Positions 11,551 to 23,085 are shown, numbered from the stretch's first letter. The stretch: 64,000 bases of DNA from Armigeres subalbatus (GCF_024139115.2 NC_085140.1:104916988-104980987); one strand, 5' to 3'. The notes: generated by a model from the sequence alone, not told the origin. Numbers and translations are program-made.

Positions 11551-11713
11551 TACGAAACATTGGCCAAGGGGTTGTGAGCTCTTCAACGTTTGAACGTTTT
11601 GCGTGCGGTGATCGGTCTGAGGATGTTCAAGGCCAAAATGTCGCAGTAACTTCGTTTGGGCCAACAGTTCGGCAACTGTAAGCAGCACTGGAATTTCTCA
11701 TGTTCAATTAGAG

Positions 11714-12595
11714 ATGTCACGCGATGTTTACATATCTGCCCCTTTCAATATCTATAGAAACGCGAAGGATGAATGGCATGCTACAAAAATCTCAACAAAT
11801 ACTTGTCCCGTGACAGGGCATGAAAGTGTGCAATATCTGCTTTATTTTTGTGTTTATTACAATTTTCAACTCGGTCAACGAGCACAAGGTGGTCTAAACC
11901 TACACCTCCCGACGGTCAAAAGCCGAAGCTTGTTGACTAACCGCTGCATTCAAGAAATCGACGCCATGCCATTCTACAAATCCATTCTATTTCCCAATGA
12001 CCCCGACCGGAACATTGTTCCAACTGATCTTCCTGATCTCAAGATAATTAGCCAAAATTACAGACAGCTTCCCTTACACATTCGACAGAACCCTTCTTCA
12101 GAACTCATATACCGTTATTTTATGCAGCAAACTGAAATACCTAGAGTGGAACGTCTTCATCCAGAAGCCAACTGGCGAAGAATTTGGCTGACTCTGCGCT
12201 GGAGTCCCTTTACGTCGATGGAAAAGAGTAACTTGTATCTGATATTGAATGAAAAAAGTCCACACAGAGAGCTTTTACACACCATTGGGCGAGCAGATAG
12301 CAACACATGCTTACACTGTAATGCAGCTGTAGAAACTAAGCGACACAGATACAGTGAATGCCAAAGAGTTCATGCAGCATGGGATCTCCTTCAACGTAAA
12401 ATAAGAGAAACTTCGGGAGGCTGGAGAAGACTAACATTCAATGATCTTCAGCGGCCATCCTTGAGCAGAATAAGTAAACCAAAAAGAATAATTATTCTCA
12501 AACTCTTCATCAATTATGTTAATTTTCTAAACGATAATGTTAACCAAATAGATGTAGGCGCTCTTGAATTCCACCTAAATTGTGAATTAGAATAA
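11714..12595 (+). pseudogene. LINE ORF2 C-terminal end with zinc-binding domain
   Basis: A 293-codon open frame. The first 50 or so residues look like non-homologous lead-in sequence. From about 11880 it matches the end of a non-LTR retrotransposon polyprotein: QGGLNLHLPTVKSRSLLTNRC after the RT, then the RT-associated zinc-binding domain with W-x-SP-F, NEKSPHRELLHTIGRAD and CLHCNAAVETKRHRYSEC (C-x2-C-x8-H-x4-C). The clade is not certain (I, L1-like or LOA). An A-rich 3' end follows at about 12620-12645. The element is 5' truncated, as is usual for LINEs. No flanking duplication was identified. Confidence 0.7.
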
Positions 12596-12597
12596 GT

Positions 12598-13959
12598 GTT
12601 TTAGAAACTTCTGACTTGACAAAATAAAACAACTTAAAAAAATCAGAAGGGTTATGTACAAGACACAACCGCCCAACGTAAACTACGTAAGGCAGTTTTG
12701 TTTATTGGATTGTAGTGCCATCATGAATGAATATTTTTAGAAAATTTATTTGATTACTTATGTCACTGGTTTCGAACAAAACTAGCGTATCTTAAGATAT
12801 GAAAATTGTTGGATTCGACAATTGTTTTAAAAATTTACTATGAAAACCCAAATTTATTCCTCAGTGGTAATAATGCCTTTAATAATAATGGTTTTGAAGC
12901 ATTTGATGAAATATTTCAATAGAAGAAGCTCTAGATGAGCATCCTCTTTTCCGTTTGCAACATTTGTTATTCAGAAATATTCCAATCATTGGCATATCTT
13001 GTTTTTCGTGCATCACTAGAAATCATAAAATGTTAATCATGTACTAAAACCAAATTAATTTGGTTGTGATGCGCGCGAGTTGCGGACAGGAAAAGAGGGT
13101 GTGTGTGTTATTACAATCTAACTCCCACTGTCTGGCAGTGTCACCAGTGTTGGTAAAATCTCAAAATCTCAAATCGCATCGGCGATTCAAACCATGCGTG
13201 AGTCAAATTCCATCAGAATCATGGCCCAGAGATTTGCTCATGATTCGAATCGCAATTTGCATCATTGCATGAAATTTACGTGTTCTTCATTGTTGAATGC
13301 ATTGAATTAATTGTTTTTCGTCTAAAACAATGGCTAATAATTGCATATATAAACAAAACATACGCCTCGATTGCGTTTTGACGCTTTTTACGAAATATTT
13401 TTTCGGGGAGTAAGCGAAGCGATGCGATTCTGGCCGAGAAACTCAAGCGCTCCCTTACAGAATCGCAGGCGAGCTAGCTTCAGATTTGAGTATGATTCTA
13501 CCAACACTGAATGTCACCATGGATAAAATATTCGTGCAACCATTTTATTAATATCATTGCAAGACTTTTGAATCAGGGAGCAAGAAGGTGATATCTCTAT
13601 TGTAACTCATATAGCCCGTTTCAAGAACGTATGCGTTCCGAAGCTTTTGTCGTGTACAATAAGTACCGCATGTTTGCACCCACGTATTATAAAAATATTT
13701 TAAGTGCATTCACACTTCCTGAATCAAAGTTAAATCTTTCTGATTCAGTCGCGCATTTAATCGGACAAAATATTATTAGGCCGATTTAAATATTTTTTTT
13801 AAATATGTCTCCCCTCCCCTTCGGATTGTTTTGCTCAAAATACCAATTTGAGGGCAACAAAAAAAAATTCCGGTAAATTTTGAGAACTTTTAAAACGTTC
13901 TTTAACAAATCCGAGAAGTTTCTTTAAATTTTTTTTTCCATTTTAAAATTTATTTATTA
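12598..13959. other. Unannotated AT-rich DNA
   Basis: No gene is supported. The block at 13070-13110 (GCGGACAGGAAAAGAGGG) resembles the middle of the dispersed repeat at 14598, so this may hold a fragment of that family. The rest is AT-rich with no clear repeat boundaries. Confidence 0.35.
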
Positions 13960-14260
13960 CTAGCAGACACGACGAACTTTGTTTCGCCTAAAATTGATTT
14001 ATTCTCTGATTAGTTCTCAAGTTATGCAGAAAATTTTGGTTCATTTGTATGGGAGCCCCCCTTTCCAGAAAGGGGAGGCGTTACAAACCACCACAGAAAC
14101 ATATCTTTCCTTCCAAAACCTCCTCACGCTAGATTTGTTTCCATTTGCTTGATCTCGAGTTATGATTTAATTGGTGTTACATTTGTATAGGAGCCAGGTT
14201 TCAAAGAGAAGAAGGGTCTCGAACCATCTTAAGAACCTTCCCCGGCCCCAAAAACTTCTG
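13960..14260. repeat. Two degenerate tandem monomers of a GTATGGGAGCC-type repeat
   Basis: Two roughly 120-bp units follow each other. Each contains a phrase like TCTCAAGTTATG or TCTCGAGTTATG, then CATTTGTATGGGAGCC or CATTTGTATAGGAGCC, then a stretch rich in C or AAGG. I recognise this style of repeat from insect genomes but cannot name the family. Confidence 0.5.
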
Positions 14261-14597
14261 CATTCACATTTTCACGCCGCTCGATTCAGTAGAAGAAGAA
14301 GAAGATTACCCCCTCCCCCTTGACTTTGCGGAGACCAGTAGACCTTGACCTTGCGTAGACCATAATGTTTAATAAATATGTGTAACGGCCTTATTAATTT
14401 TCAGTTTGCAAAAAGAAAAGCTCAACATTTTTCCAAAGTCGTTTTTTAATATAAACATGTTTGTGCAATTACATTGCGATGATTGCATTACTAGCAAGGG
14501 CATTGGCATTGATAACAATTGATCGTCTCATGCCTGCACAAACATGCCCCTATCTGCATCACTTTTTATACACCATGCACTACATTACGCATTTTTG

Positions 14598-14990
14598 TTA
14601 CATTTGTTTCGACCGCGGTCACTGCTCCGCTCCGGCTCCATTGTTCTACCTTTTGTGCGAAACACCGCACAAAAAGCAGAGTCCAAAAGCCAACCGCACT
14701 GAACGGCGACGGCCGAAACGAGACTCTTGCGGACAAGAAAAGAGGGTGCTGCCAAAATGATCCGATACCCTATTTTAACGTTCATGATCCAAAGTTTCAA
14801 TATAATTGACAAATTGGTAGAGAATTTCCGAGTCGATTGATATATAAATCTCAAAAATCCATCGGAAGATAGAGGCGCTATTGAAGTTCAAAATCTTACA
14901 TGATTTCGTGACGGTCTCGAATTTGGAAATTTTCATTTGTCACCCTGTATCCGAGTCTTCCCCTTAGACGTAGTTTACGTCAAAAATCAG
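14598..14990 (+). repeat. Dispersed repeat, copy A (about 390 bp)
   Basis: The same sequence recurs inverted at 32875-33262. Shared blocks in order are GTTTCGACCGC, GCGAAACACCGCACAAAAAG, AAAAGCCAACCGCACTG, ATCTTACATGATTTCGTGACG and CACCCTGTATCC. A perfect small hairpin lies inside: TTTTGTGCG, loop AAACAC, CGCACAAAA. No terminal repeats or coding potential were seen, so the class is unknown. Confidence 0.75.
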
Positions 14991-16626
14991 CAAATGATAT
15001 GAAGCAGCGGAAATGCACGTACCTATATCTGAGGATTCAAGTGTTACCATTTACTTGAGTTATACGAACTCATCTGCAATACTGTGGACACTAAACTATC
15101 AATTTTATAATTACCATTCAGTTTGTTATTAGTGATGCAATTTTCTCAAATCTTGCGTTTCTCGGATTGTATATTTTACCAAAGAATATGCCTACATCAC
15201 GTTGTATGTAAATAATAGAACTTCACCATGTTGCAGAATCTTTGCTGCCGGATGACTGTAAGTTGAAGGCTGTCTCGATGGTCTCAATCGTTGTATATAT
15301 ACAACATGACAAAGGGTATTGTCGATGCATAAATCACCAGCAGAACTAGCCGACCGCGTTGTACCCAAGCTGCAAGAATGAAACACTGACAGCAACCGAT
15401 TTTATTGCAAGCTAAGCTGACTGTTGAGAATTTTAAGTACCCTTGCGGCGTGTGGTGGCCACTGCACGGGCCCCAGGCCGCGCCGCCACCACTTCCCCTT
15501 CAAGTAGTGTATTCCTGTTTCTGCTCGAAGGCATTTAAAAAAACAAACACGATTTGGGACGAAACGATGATGATGATCGACCAGTCAGTCAGTGGACAGT
15601 AAGTTGAAGGCATAACATCGAATAAGAGCGAGGGACGCAGGTTTCCTTTTTTATTGAGAGCCGTTCCATAAATGATACGGATCAACAATGATAGCCGTTC
15701 GCAGTACGTACGATAGATAATTGAAGGGTTTCATTCGCTACATGATTGCAAGTCATATTTCCTTATTTATTTTTATTTCGTTTATTTACAATCACTAAAA
15801 TTGCTGACAGGATTAATGATTCTTTAGCTGGTTTCTATCATTGCCCGAGGATTTGTCGATTCAATTTTCTTAAACATCTACACTTTGATTATTATGTCAA
15901 TGATTGCTCCTATCTTACCCATGCAATAGAGCTATACAGGTTCCCCCAAACACACGCGACACGACAATCGCATGGTGACTGCGATTCTGTCGCCGTTGGT
16001 ATGGAAGCGTAAATGGAGCATTGCCTGCAGCGACCCAACGATAGAATCGCGGCGATGAAATCGTCTATAGGTTTGGGGGATCCTTTAAACTATAGAGGAC
16101 GATTGTCGCGATGCTTGCATAAAAGGCAATAGGAGACTTTAAAAATGCACATTTTGTTCTGTACTTTTGGCGGTTCACAATTTCCAATCATCAACATTAG
16201 TTTTCAAATTTCTTCTTCTATTTACAAGCAGAATCATAAATCATAAAGAGTTTGCAGATAAGCCTATAAATCGAACATGAAATTCCGTTAAATTATGTAC
16301 ATTTAGATCGTTACGTAATGTACTTGCCTTTAAGCAGACCGATTACTGGAGTCATAAAAATGTTATTGAAACAATTAAAAATTTATAGACTTCTCTCTGA
16401 ATAGTTGCATCCAAATGCCTACCGCTCGTTGGTGCAGCCCCAGATAATAATGATGATGCCAGGAGTTTAGTCAGTTTAGCAGAAATTTCCTAACCTGCGC
16501 TGCACCGTCGCCCGCCGACTAGCTGTTTTAATTGTGTTTTGCCGGCTGTAAATACCGCCCATTTACCACGAACTGTTCGAACAGGTTATGGGCTGCCGCT
16601 AAAAGTCGTGAAAACCGGGTACTTAC
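14991..16626. other. Unannotated DNA with possible MITE at about 15937-16100
   Basis: No gene is supported. Around 15940-16075 a block starts GTTCCCCCAAAC and ends GTTTGGGGGATC, with CG-rich mirrored sequence between (CAATCGC... against GCGATTG...), which suggests a short inverted-repeat element. Boundaries are not sharp. Confidence 0.35.
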
Positions 16627-16668
16627 GTTTGCAATCACTTCGCGGCATTTTTCGGTGTTCGTCGACAT
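16627..16668 (-). CDS. Possible first coding exon of an unidentified host gene
   Basis: On the minus strand an ATG at 16668 opens MSTNTEKCREVIAN, ending in codon-complete AAC directly before a perfect GTAAGT splice donor (16626-16621). Codon use is GC3-rich (TCG, ACG, AAC, TGC, CGC), unlike the surrounding AT-rich repeats. The start has a good context (GGAAAATG). About 90 bases upstream is an arthropod initiator. I do not recognise the peptide and cannot place exon 2, which should lie below 16620 on this strand. A chance match cannot be excluded. Confidence 0.45.
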
Positions 16669-16756
16669 TTTCCGCTGAGAACACCTCTCCGTCAGTGGAA
16701 CGTTTGAATAGATTGCAGTTTTTTTTCGCTTTTGTTGAACGGAAAATTGCACAGCC

Positions 16757-16761
16757 ACTGA
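16757..16761 (-). promoter_or_regulatory. Candidate initiator (TCAGT) of the minus-strand gene
   Basis: The minus strand reads CCAGTCAGTGGCTG here. TCAGT is the arthropod Inr consensus, with the A at 16759 as the predicted start. It would give a 5'UTR of about 90 bases to the ATG at 16668. No TATA box or clear DPE was found. Confidence 0.35.
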
Positions 16762-17769
16762 CTGGCGGGACTGGATTTACAAAGCGATGATAATATGATA
16801 ATGGGCTTTAATAGTTACCTCAGCAGAACATTATTCAAACTGGCGAATAGACCAGACACTTGCTGAGATTTCTTGGAAATGTTTTTATTGATTTGATTGG
16901 AGAAAATAATTAAATCCACAAAGTATAAATCATTGATTAATTAACCTTGATAACTAATCACACGGGCGACCTCTGATCGAAGATGGTAATCATTCTATCT
17001 TTTATTTCTTGCCGGTTTCTTTGAATCGACACAAATGTGGTATATAGAACCACCCTTCCAAAAAGAATATTTGGAAACAATATCAATACAATGAGTTTCA
17101 ACGGAACAAGACGGTCGGTGCTTAGAAGATTTTTATCTGCTCTCAAGCATTCTTTACATTTCACACATTCCGTAAAAACTGGTCATGAGAGTGCAATGAC
17201 TGTCGTCGCGTTTCATGACTTTTGTTGTTTGGATCTATGCCTATAGATATATACCTACTAGAATAGTGTTGGGAATTTCCCACAGGCAATGACGTTCTCT
17301 GTTCGTGTTTTTAATGCAGTAAGTATAAACCGAAACTGCTTGCGAATCGGATATTAATTACAATGCATGTAAGAGCATGCGGGATGTAAAAGATATCAGC
17401 TGTGAGGGGCAGAATATTTAATTGAATCAAGCATCTTATTTGTCTTTCTAATGATTAAAGTAAAGTTGTAATGAAAAGCTTTCATTTCAATAAGTAGCCA
17501 ATGCAATGTAGGATTACGTAAAGTGTAAATCATTTGAATTGAAATTCTGAATATGCTTACTGACGCTGATCTAAGGGCATCTTTAGTAATGTTACAGTTG
17601 TAGTTATACTTCTTCTTCGAATTATAGCTTCTACAACTGTCAAAAACATGAAACGGAATATGCATCTTCAGTAGCAGTTATAAACGACACATGTTTTATA
17701 TCGAAAATCAAAAACATAATAATCCCAGGAATAAGATGTTAAGGATTGCTAGCGTAATCAAAAGTCTAT
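16762..17769. other. Unannotated AT-rich DNA
   Basis: If the minus-strand first exon is real, this is its upstream region. I see no other gene or repeat here. Confidence 0.35.
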
Positions 17770-17865
17770 CGTGCAATTTCAAAAACGGTACATGCTCTTT
17801 ATGGTGCTTCGCATATAATGCCTTCACAATATATGTTCCAGGTCATCCAAAAAATCTCATCCAAA
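17770..17865 (-). repeat. Inverted copy of the ~130-bp minisatellite unit
   Basis: On the minus strand this reads as one diverged unit of the array at 20640-21240. The GGTACATGCTCTTTATGGTG block here is the reverse of CACAAAGGGCATGTACC there, followed by a CATATG-like block and GGTCATCCAA. It abuts the 145-bp array directly. Confidence 0.65.
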
Positions 17866-20000
17866 TAGTTCTTGTTGTTGTCATTGATTCCAGGTAGTCT
17901 ACGAACTCCATATAGTCAAAGTCTGTGGATCAACCTCAGTAAGGAGGAGGAGGCAGTTGTTGAAGAATAAACAAGTTTTGTGACCCCTTCTTGGTATATG
18001 TTTGTATTCCAAGTAGTTCTTGTTGTTGTCGTGGGCTCCATGTAGTCCACGAACTCCATAGAGTCAAGGTCTGTGGATCAACCTCCGTAATGGATGCAGA
18101 TATTGAAAAATAAACAAGTTGTGAGACGCCTTCCTGATATGTGTTTGCATTCCAAGTATTACTTGTTGTTGTCTTGGGTTCCAGGTAGACTACCAACTCC
18201 ATAGAGTCCAGGTCTGTGAATCAATCTCCGTTATGGAGGCAGTTATCGAAGAATAAACAAGTTGTGTGACCCCTTCTTAGTATATGTTTGTATTCCAAGA
18301 AGTTCTTGTTGTTGTCATGGGCTCCAGGTAGTCTACGAATTCCATAGAGTCAAGGTCTGTAGATCGACCTCCGTAATGGAGTGTGACATATGTATAACAC
18401 ATGTCATCATACCCTTTAATAATTTCTCATACTTTCGATCGATGCACAACGAACGCTCAAAGCCGTTATTTGTGATGACAATCTTAGAACAGTAAACTTA
18501 CCACAGGAGGCTGTTGTTGGAGAATAAACAAGTTGCGTGATTCCTTCTTGGTAAATGTTTGCATTCCAAGTAGTTCTTGTTGTTGTCATTGGTTCCAGGA
18601 AGTCTAAGAACTCCATAGAGTCAAGGTCTTCGGATCAATCTCAGTAATGGAGGCAGTTATCGAAAAATAAACAAGTTGTGTAACCCCTTCTTGGTATATG
18701 TTTGTATTCCAAGTAGTTCTTGTTGTTGTCGTGGGTTCCAGGTAGTCTACGAACTCCATAGATTCAAGATCTGTGGATCAACCTCCGTACAAGAAGCAGT
18801 TATTAAAGATTAAACAAGTTGTTTGACCCCTTCACGATATATGTTTGTATTCCATGTAGTTCTTATTATTGTTGTTGTGAGTTCCATGTGGTCTACGAAC
18901 TCCATACAGTCAAGGTCTTCGGATCAATCTCCGTAATGGAGGCAGTTATCGAAGAATAAACAAGTTGTGTGACCTCTTCTTGGTGTATGTTTGTTCTCCA
19001 AGTAGTTCTTGTTGTTGTCGTGGGCTCCAGATTGTAATGAAGGTAGTTATTGGAGCACAAACAAGTTGTATGACGCCTTCTTGGTATAATTCTCGTATTC
19101 CAAGTAGTTCTTGTTGTTGTCATTGGTTCCAGGTAGTCTACGAACTCCATATAGTCAAGGTCTGTGGATTAATCTCCGTAAAGGAGGCAGTTATCGAAGA
19201 ATAAACAAGTTTTATGACCCCATCTTGGTATATGTTTGAATTCCAAGTAGTTCTTGTTGTTGTCTTGGGCTCCAGCTAGTCTATGAACTCCATAGAGTCA
19301 AGGTCGGTGGATCAACCTCCTTAATGGAGGCAGTTATTTGAAAATAAACAAGTTGTGAGACCCCTTCTTGGTATATGCTTGTATTTTAAGTAGTTATTTT
19401 CATTGTCGTGGGCTCCGTAATGAAGGCAGTTATTGAACATTACACACTTTGTGTGACCCCTTCTTGGTACAGTAGTATCCCCATTATATCACCCCCTTGG
19501 TGAATTTTGGGGTGATAAAGTAGAAAATGTGACAAAATCGGAACAGTTTTTATTTCTAATTTATTTGTTTCGCAAATATGCATCAGTTTATGCCTTGGAA
19601 AGGCAAAATACGTGAATGGAACCCGTAATTTATTGTCGAAGAGACTTACAATCTTTTTGACAGGTACTCATAAATGATTCACAATTAGTTACAGGCGGTA
19701 AAAGTTACTTCATGAAAATCATTGTTGTTTGCGGCAAATTGGGTCGAAAACGTGATAAAATCGGGAGTAGACAAAATCAGAGGTAGACAAAATCGAGGAG
19801 GAACAAAATTGGATCAATACTGTATATGTTCGCATTTCATGTTGTGCTTTTTATTGTCATAAGTTCGAAGTTGTCCACGAACTCCGTAAAGTTAAAATCT
19901 GCAGATCAACATCCGTAGTTGAGGCACTTGTTGAGGAATAGGCAATTTGAGTGACCGCTTTTTGCTTCTTGAGTAGTTCTTATTGTTGCCATAGCTGTCT
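17866..20000. repeat. Complex tandem array, unit about 145 bp, roughly a dozen copies
   Basis: Each unit contains AGTTCTTGTTGTTGTC, then GGCTCCAGGTAGTCTACGAA, CTCCATAGAGTCAAGG, TCTGTGGATCAACCTCCG, AATAAACAAGTTGTGTGACC and CCTTCTTGGTATATGTTTG. Copies start near 17866, 18012, 18156, 18300, 18571, 18716, 18860, 19003, 19107, 19246, 19393 and 19965, with some deletions. The unit length is not a multiple of three, so the minus-strand peptide echo changes frame every unit and is not coding. About 125 bp of foreign sequence sits at 18375-18505, and a MITE interrupts the array at 19470. Confidence 0.9.
19470..19822. mobile_element. TA-flanked MITE (Tc1/mariner/pogo-type), 353 bp
   Basis: Ends are CAGTAGTATCC and the inverse GGATCAATACTG, flanked by TA on both sides (19468-19469 and 19823-19824). 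The interior has repeated short phrases such as GACAAAATCG. The satellite unit CCTTCTTGGTATATG is cut exactly at its TA and resumes as TATG after the element, giving a clean pre-insertion site. It is non-coding. Confidence 0.85.
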
Positions 20001-20081
20001 ATTCTTTGGAAATGCAAAATGTGAATAAATTGGAATGATACAACTTCACGCCGAGAACGTAAGGGAAAAAACGGGAAATTA

Positions 20082-20635
20082 GGGTAAAATGCCCAATAGT
20101 GGACCCCCTAGTAGCGAAATTTTGCTCTTCCTGGCATAAGGAGAGGAAATTGTCAAAATATTAATTTTGCGTGATGTCTAACATCAAGCTCTGCATCTCC
20201 TCTTCACGATACATACATAAAACACTCAAATACTCGACGTTATTCTTTAAAATTAACATTCTAAAGTTGGACTAAATTTGCCCTATAGTAGACCCCCTGG
20301 GGGTCCATAACTCGGTCCATAATAGGAAATTGCTTTCCTGTCGACACTTCATTTGATTTTAATGTTTCGTTTCGGGACGTTCTTCTTCCCTATTATGGAC
20401 CCCCCAAAATATTCCTATAATGGACACTCTCGTGTTTATTTTTTTATAGAATTGTAAAAAATCAACTAATTTTACTTTCCAGAGCATTTTCAATGCATGT
20501 AATCAAATCATAGGACTGTAAGGTAGGTTCTCCCGATGGAATTTCATAGCAAAATATTTCCATTGTGCTGTAATAATGAAAAAATGTCTGGAGGGTCCAC
20601 TATTGGTTGGGGGTCCACTATTGGGCACTTTACCC
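20082..20635. mobile_element. TA-flanked MITE with GGGTAAARTGCCCAATAGTGG ends, 554 bp
   Basis: The left end GGGTAAAATGCCCAATAGTG and the right end CACTATTGGGCACTTTACCC are inverted copies of about 27 bp with one mismatch, flanked by TA at 20080-20081 and 20636-20637. The interior repeats related phrases in both orientations (ATAGTAGACCCCC, TATGGACCCCC). The TA target suggests mobilisation by a Tc1/mariner/pogo-like transposase. No ORF of note. Confidence 0.88.
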
Positions 20636-20639
20636 TATA

Positions 20640-21240
20640 TTAAAGACCCTCAAGCTATTCGTTTAAGGCTAGAAGTCTTACTCCATAAATTTCTAGGATG
20701 GCCTTTAGCATATGCCATGAACGCATTTTATTCGTGGACCACAAAGGACAAGTACCAAATTTAAAATACGCTGATGTAGATCCTAATGCCTTACTTCAGG
20801 GTTTTCTTGGATGATCATAAACATTTGAAATGAGTGCATTCTATTCTACGTACCATAAAGGGCATGTATAACTATTCAAATAGGCGGAAAGAACTCTGGT
20901 TACGCGTGAAGTCCTTGAGGATTATTCAAGGGTTTTCTTGGATAACAATGAACATATGCAATGAAAGTTATCTATTCTATATACTACAAAGGGCAGGTGC
21001 CACTTTTGAAACAATCCGAAAGGTATCTGGCCTATTCTAGCATTTTCTTGAAGACCATAAACATATGCAATGGACGTATTCTATTCTATATACCACAAAG
21101 GGCGTGTACCACTTTTGAAACAATCTAAAAGATCTCTGATCACGCGTTTAGATCTTAAGGCCTTTTCCAGTTTTTTTTTTGATGACCATGAACATATGCA
21201 ATGAAGGCGCTCTATTCTATGTATCACAAAACACATACGT
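20640..21240 (+). repeat. Minisatellite, unit about 130 bp, four to five copies
   Basis: Units contain ACCATAAACATATGCAATG, TTCTATTCTATATACCACAA, AGGGCATGTACCACTTTTGA and AACAATCC...GGTTACGCGT, with rising divergence towards both edges. Copies start near 20650, 20810, 20940, 21055 and 21183. Related sequence continues at 21620-21910, and one inverted copy lies at 17770-17865. Confidence 0.8.
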
Positions 21241-21467
21241 CCAGAAGGATCTCGAAAAACTTTAAATACTTGAAAATGATGATGAGCGTCTTACTGTGCG
21301 TCATCAAGGATCTGCACCCCTTAAGACTTCTTGATTTCTCGGCGTACCAAGAACATCTTACGGCCTCAGCAGTCAAAAAATTGGGCGACCATTATAACGA
21401 AAACAATTTTGACGACCCTAATACCGAAATTGGTAAAAGACACATCTTAAGACTAAAAGTAAGTTAA
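21241..21467 (+). pseudogene. Unidentified ORF fragment, possible transposase relic
   Basis: The open stretch contains MMMSVLLCVIKDLHPLRLL, then an acidic patch and a basic end. The phrase around IKDLHPLRLLDF vaguely recalls the region following the BED finger of hAT transposases, but the resemblance is weak. It lies between two blocks of the 130-bp minisatellite, and the first residues of the frame derive from that repeat. I do not assign a function. Confidence 0.25.
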
Positions 21468-21619
21468 ATATCAAACTTTGCTTACCTAAAAGATGGCAAA
21501 CTTTTTTTACGCTCCAAATTTCAAATAACGTTCCATCTTTTTACGCCCTCAATTCGAAATAACGCTCTTTTTACGCTCTGATTCCATTTACGCTCCCCCG
21601 TTTTGGGCACAAAAAGAGA

Positions 21620-21910
21620 CTTGCCAGTACATATGTTGTGATCGTATTATTTCCCAAGGACATGTACCAGCATGTACCGCTTTTGAAACCAATTGACAGA
21701 CTATCGGTTACGCGAGTAGACCCTATAGCCTTTCTTCAGGGATTTCTTGTATGACTGAGGACTTATCCAAGAGATTTCTTCGATAGCGCAGAACATATGT
21801 AGTGATCACATTTGATTTCCAGGAGCACAAAGAGCATGTACCACTTTTGAGACAAGTCCATAGACCCATGGTTACGAGTGTAGACCTTGTATAACCATGG
21901 ACATAAGCTG
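21620..21910 (+). repeat. Further diverged units of the ~130-bp minisatellite
   Basis: Two units with CATATGTTGTGATCGTATT or CATATGTAGTGATCACATT, GCATGTACC...CTTTTGA and GGTTACG..GTAGACC are readable. They are separated from the main block by about 380 bases holding the ORF fragment and a repeated TTTTTACGCTC motif (21500-21600). Confidence 0.7.
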
Positions 21911-22836
21911 TAAACCTCGACAATCAATTGGCAAAAAGTATATGAGCTTCTGTTTCCAAAACTGTCAAAATTATCCAAATCGGTTGAAAATTGTTGAAGT
22001 TATGAGAATATCAATTTATGGGAACACACCCTGTCAACCATCCACGTGTGTTTTTTTGTTCGCCGCATAAGGGTTAAACCTCTACAAAAATCTTGTTACC
22101 GATTTCGCAAAAATCGAAACAATACGCATCCATTGAAGCCACAATTGTTATTTTACGATAAGCATGGTTAATAAATTGTATTATTATCGACGAGTAAATT
22201 TAAATTGAAATCCTTCTAAGACTGTTAAAAAAACAAGTTTGAACATCGTCTTAATAAAATATAATGCTACTGAGGGGACGATCGAAATCAGAACAAAACT
22301 TGCCTTCTAGAATTGACAGCCCTACTAGATCCGATGGAAAATGGCAGATAGGGAGAGAAAAAATGATTTTTGAAGGCGAATGAGGTTTTGGACAGGAGTG
22401 GTGGATTATCGTTTGGACGATAAGTGGAAGCATTCGACAGAAATCGATAACGCCGGGACAGCGAGTGGTGAAGCGGAAGATCCATAGCCAGGACGTAGCC
22501 GTGATCATCTCAGGGCGGTCAATAACCGGAGAAAGTGCAAGAACCAGTCTTGCAAAATGTCGTGACCATCACCAGATGATCAGATATGAAAACAAAAACC
22601 ACCACGCTTTTAAACGATGTTCTTTACTGACAATCACTGCAAGCGCATCGTGACATGTAGAAGCTGACACGTGAGTACCTTCGGTAAGCGTGACACCCAG
22701 ATTGACAACCACAAGCTGAGAGCCATAAAGAGCATCAGGTCGGTCAGCTGTCAAAAGTGCAGGTGAGCACCGTTATTGATTGATTTTGTTGTCGTTTGAT
22801 TGGACTGACGTCGTTTTTAATTGATAAATTGGATAA
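21911..22836. other. Unannotated DNA
   Basis: No gene is supported. The segment 22480-22760 is rich in GTGATCATC, CGTGACCATCACC and GTGACA phrases, and similar phrases occur at 24380-24540. A diverged dispersed repeat is possible but I could not define its ends. Confidence 0.3.
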
Positions 22837-23070
22837 ATCAAGACAAAATTTTCAAAACGACTTATCTACTTTTGTAAACAAAGATTTAAACGTCGATTTC
22901 ATGAATCTGGTAGCACTTCGACGCAAACCAACACCATCAACAGCTAGCCGAAACCTTCATCTACCTATTGATAGTGTTGGGTTTCGTGGGGGTGCTATCA
23001 GATTCGTCAAATCGACGTTCGAATCTTTAATTACAAAAGCAGATAAGTCGTTTTAAAAATTTTGTCTTGA
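22837..23070. repeat. Foldback element, 234 bp, arms of about 105 bp
   Basis: The left arm begins TCAAGACAAAATTTTC and the right arm ends GAAAATTTTGTCTTGA-like (written AAAAATTTTGTCTTGA). The arms stay complementary inwards through AACGACTTATCT, AATCGACG, GTAGCAC/GTGCTA and CAACACCATCAA/TTGATAGTGTTG, leaving a loop of about 20 bases near 22956. A few mismatches show moderate age. The 86-codon frame across it is a by-product. Confidence 0.85.
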
Positions 23071-23085
23071 AATCAATAGTTAAAT

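Larger units (their letters stand above)
8612..11700 (+). mobile_element. Ty3/gypsy LTR retrotransposon internal region, degenerate
   Basis: Fragments in the correct order, gag, protease, RT-RNase H and integrase with a C-terminal tail, lie on the plus strand in several frames. All are broken by stops and frameshifts, and I found no flanking LTRs, so the element is dead. A MITE at 9707-9902 splits it between protease and RT. With the MITE removed, protease-end sequence joins directly to mid-RT sequence, so roughly the N-terminal third of RT was already deleted. The 3' limit is approximate. Confidence 0.85.

Noticed and set aside
12598..12660. Poly(A) signal of a host gene after the 293-codon frame
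   Set aside because: The AATAAA-like site belongs to the 3' end of the LINE fragment.
17936..19150. Minus-strand frames with a repeated MEFVDYLEPMTTTRTTW-like peptide
   Set aside because: The 145-bp unit is not divisible by three, so the peptide changes frame each unit. It is a satellite, not a repetitive protein.
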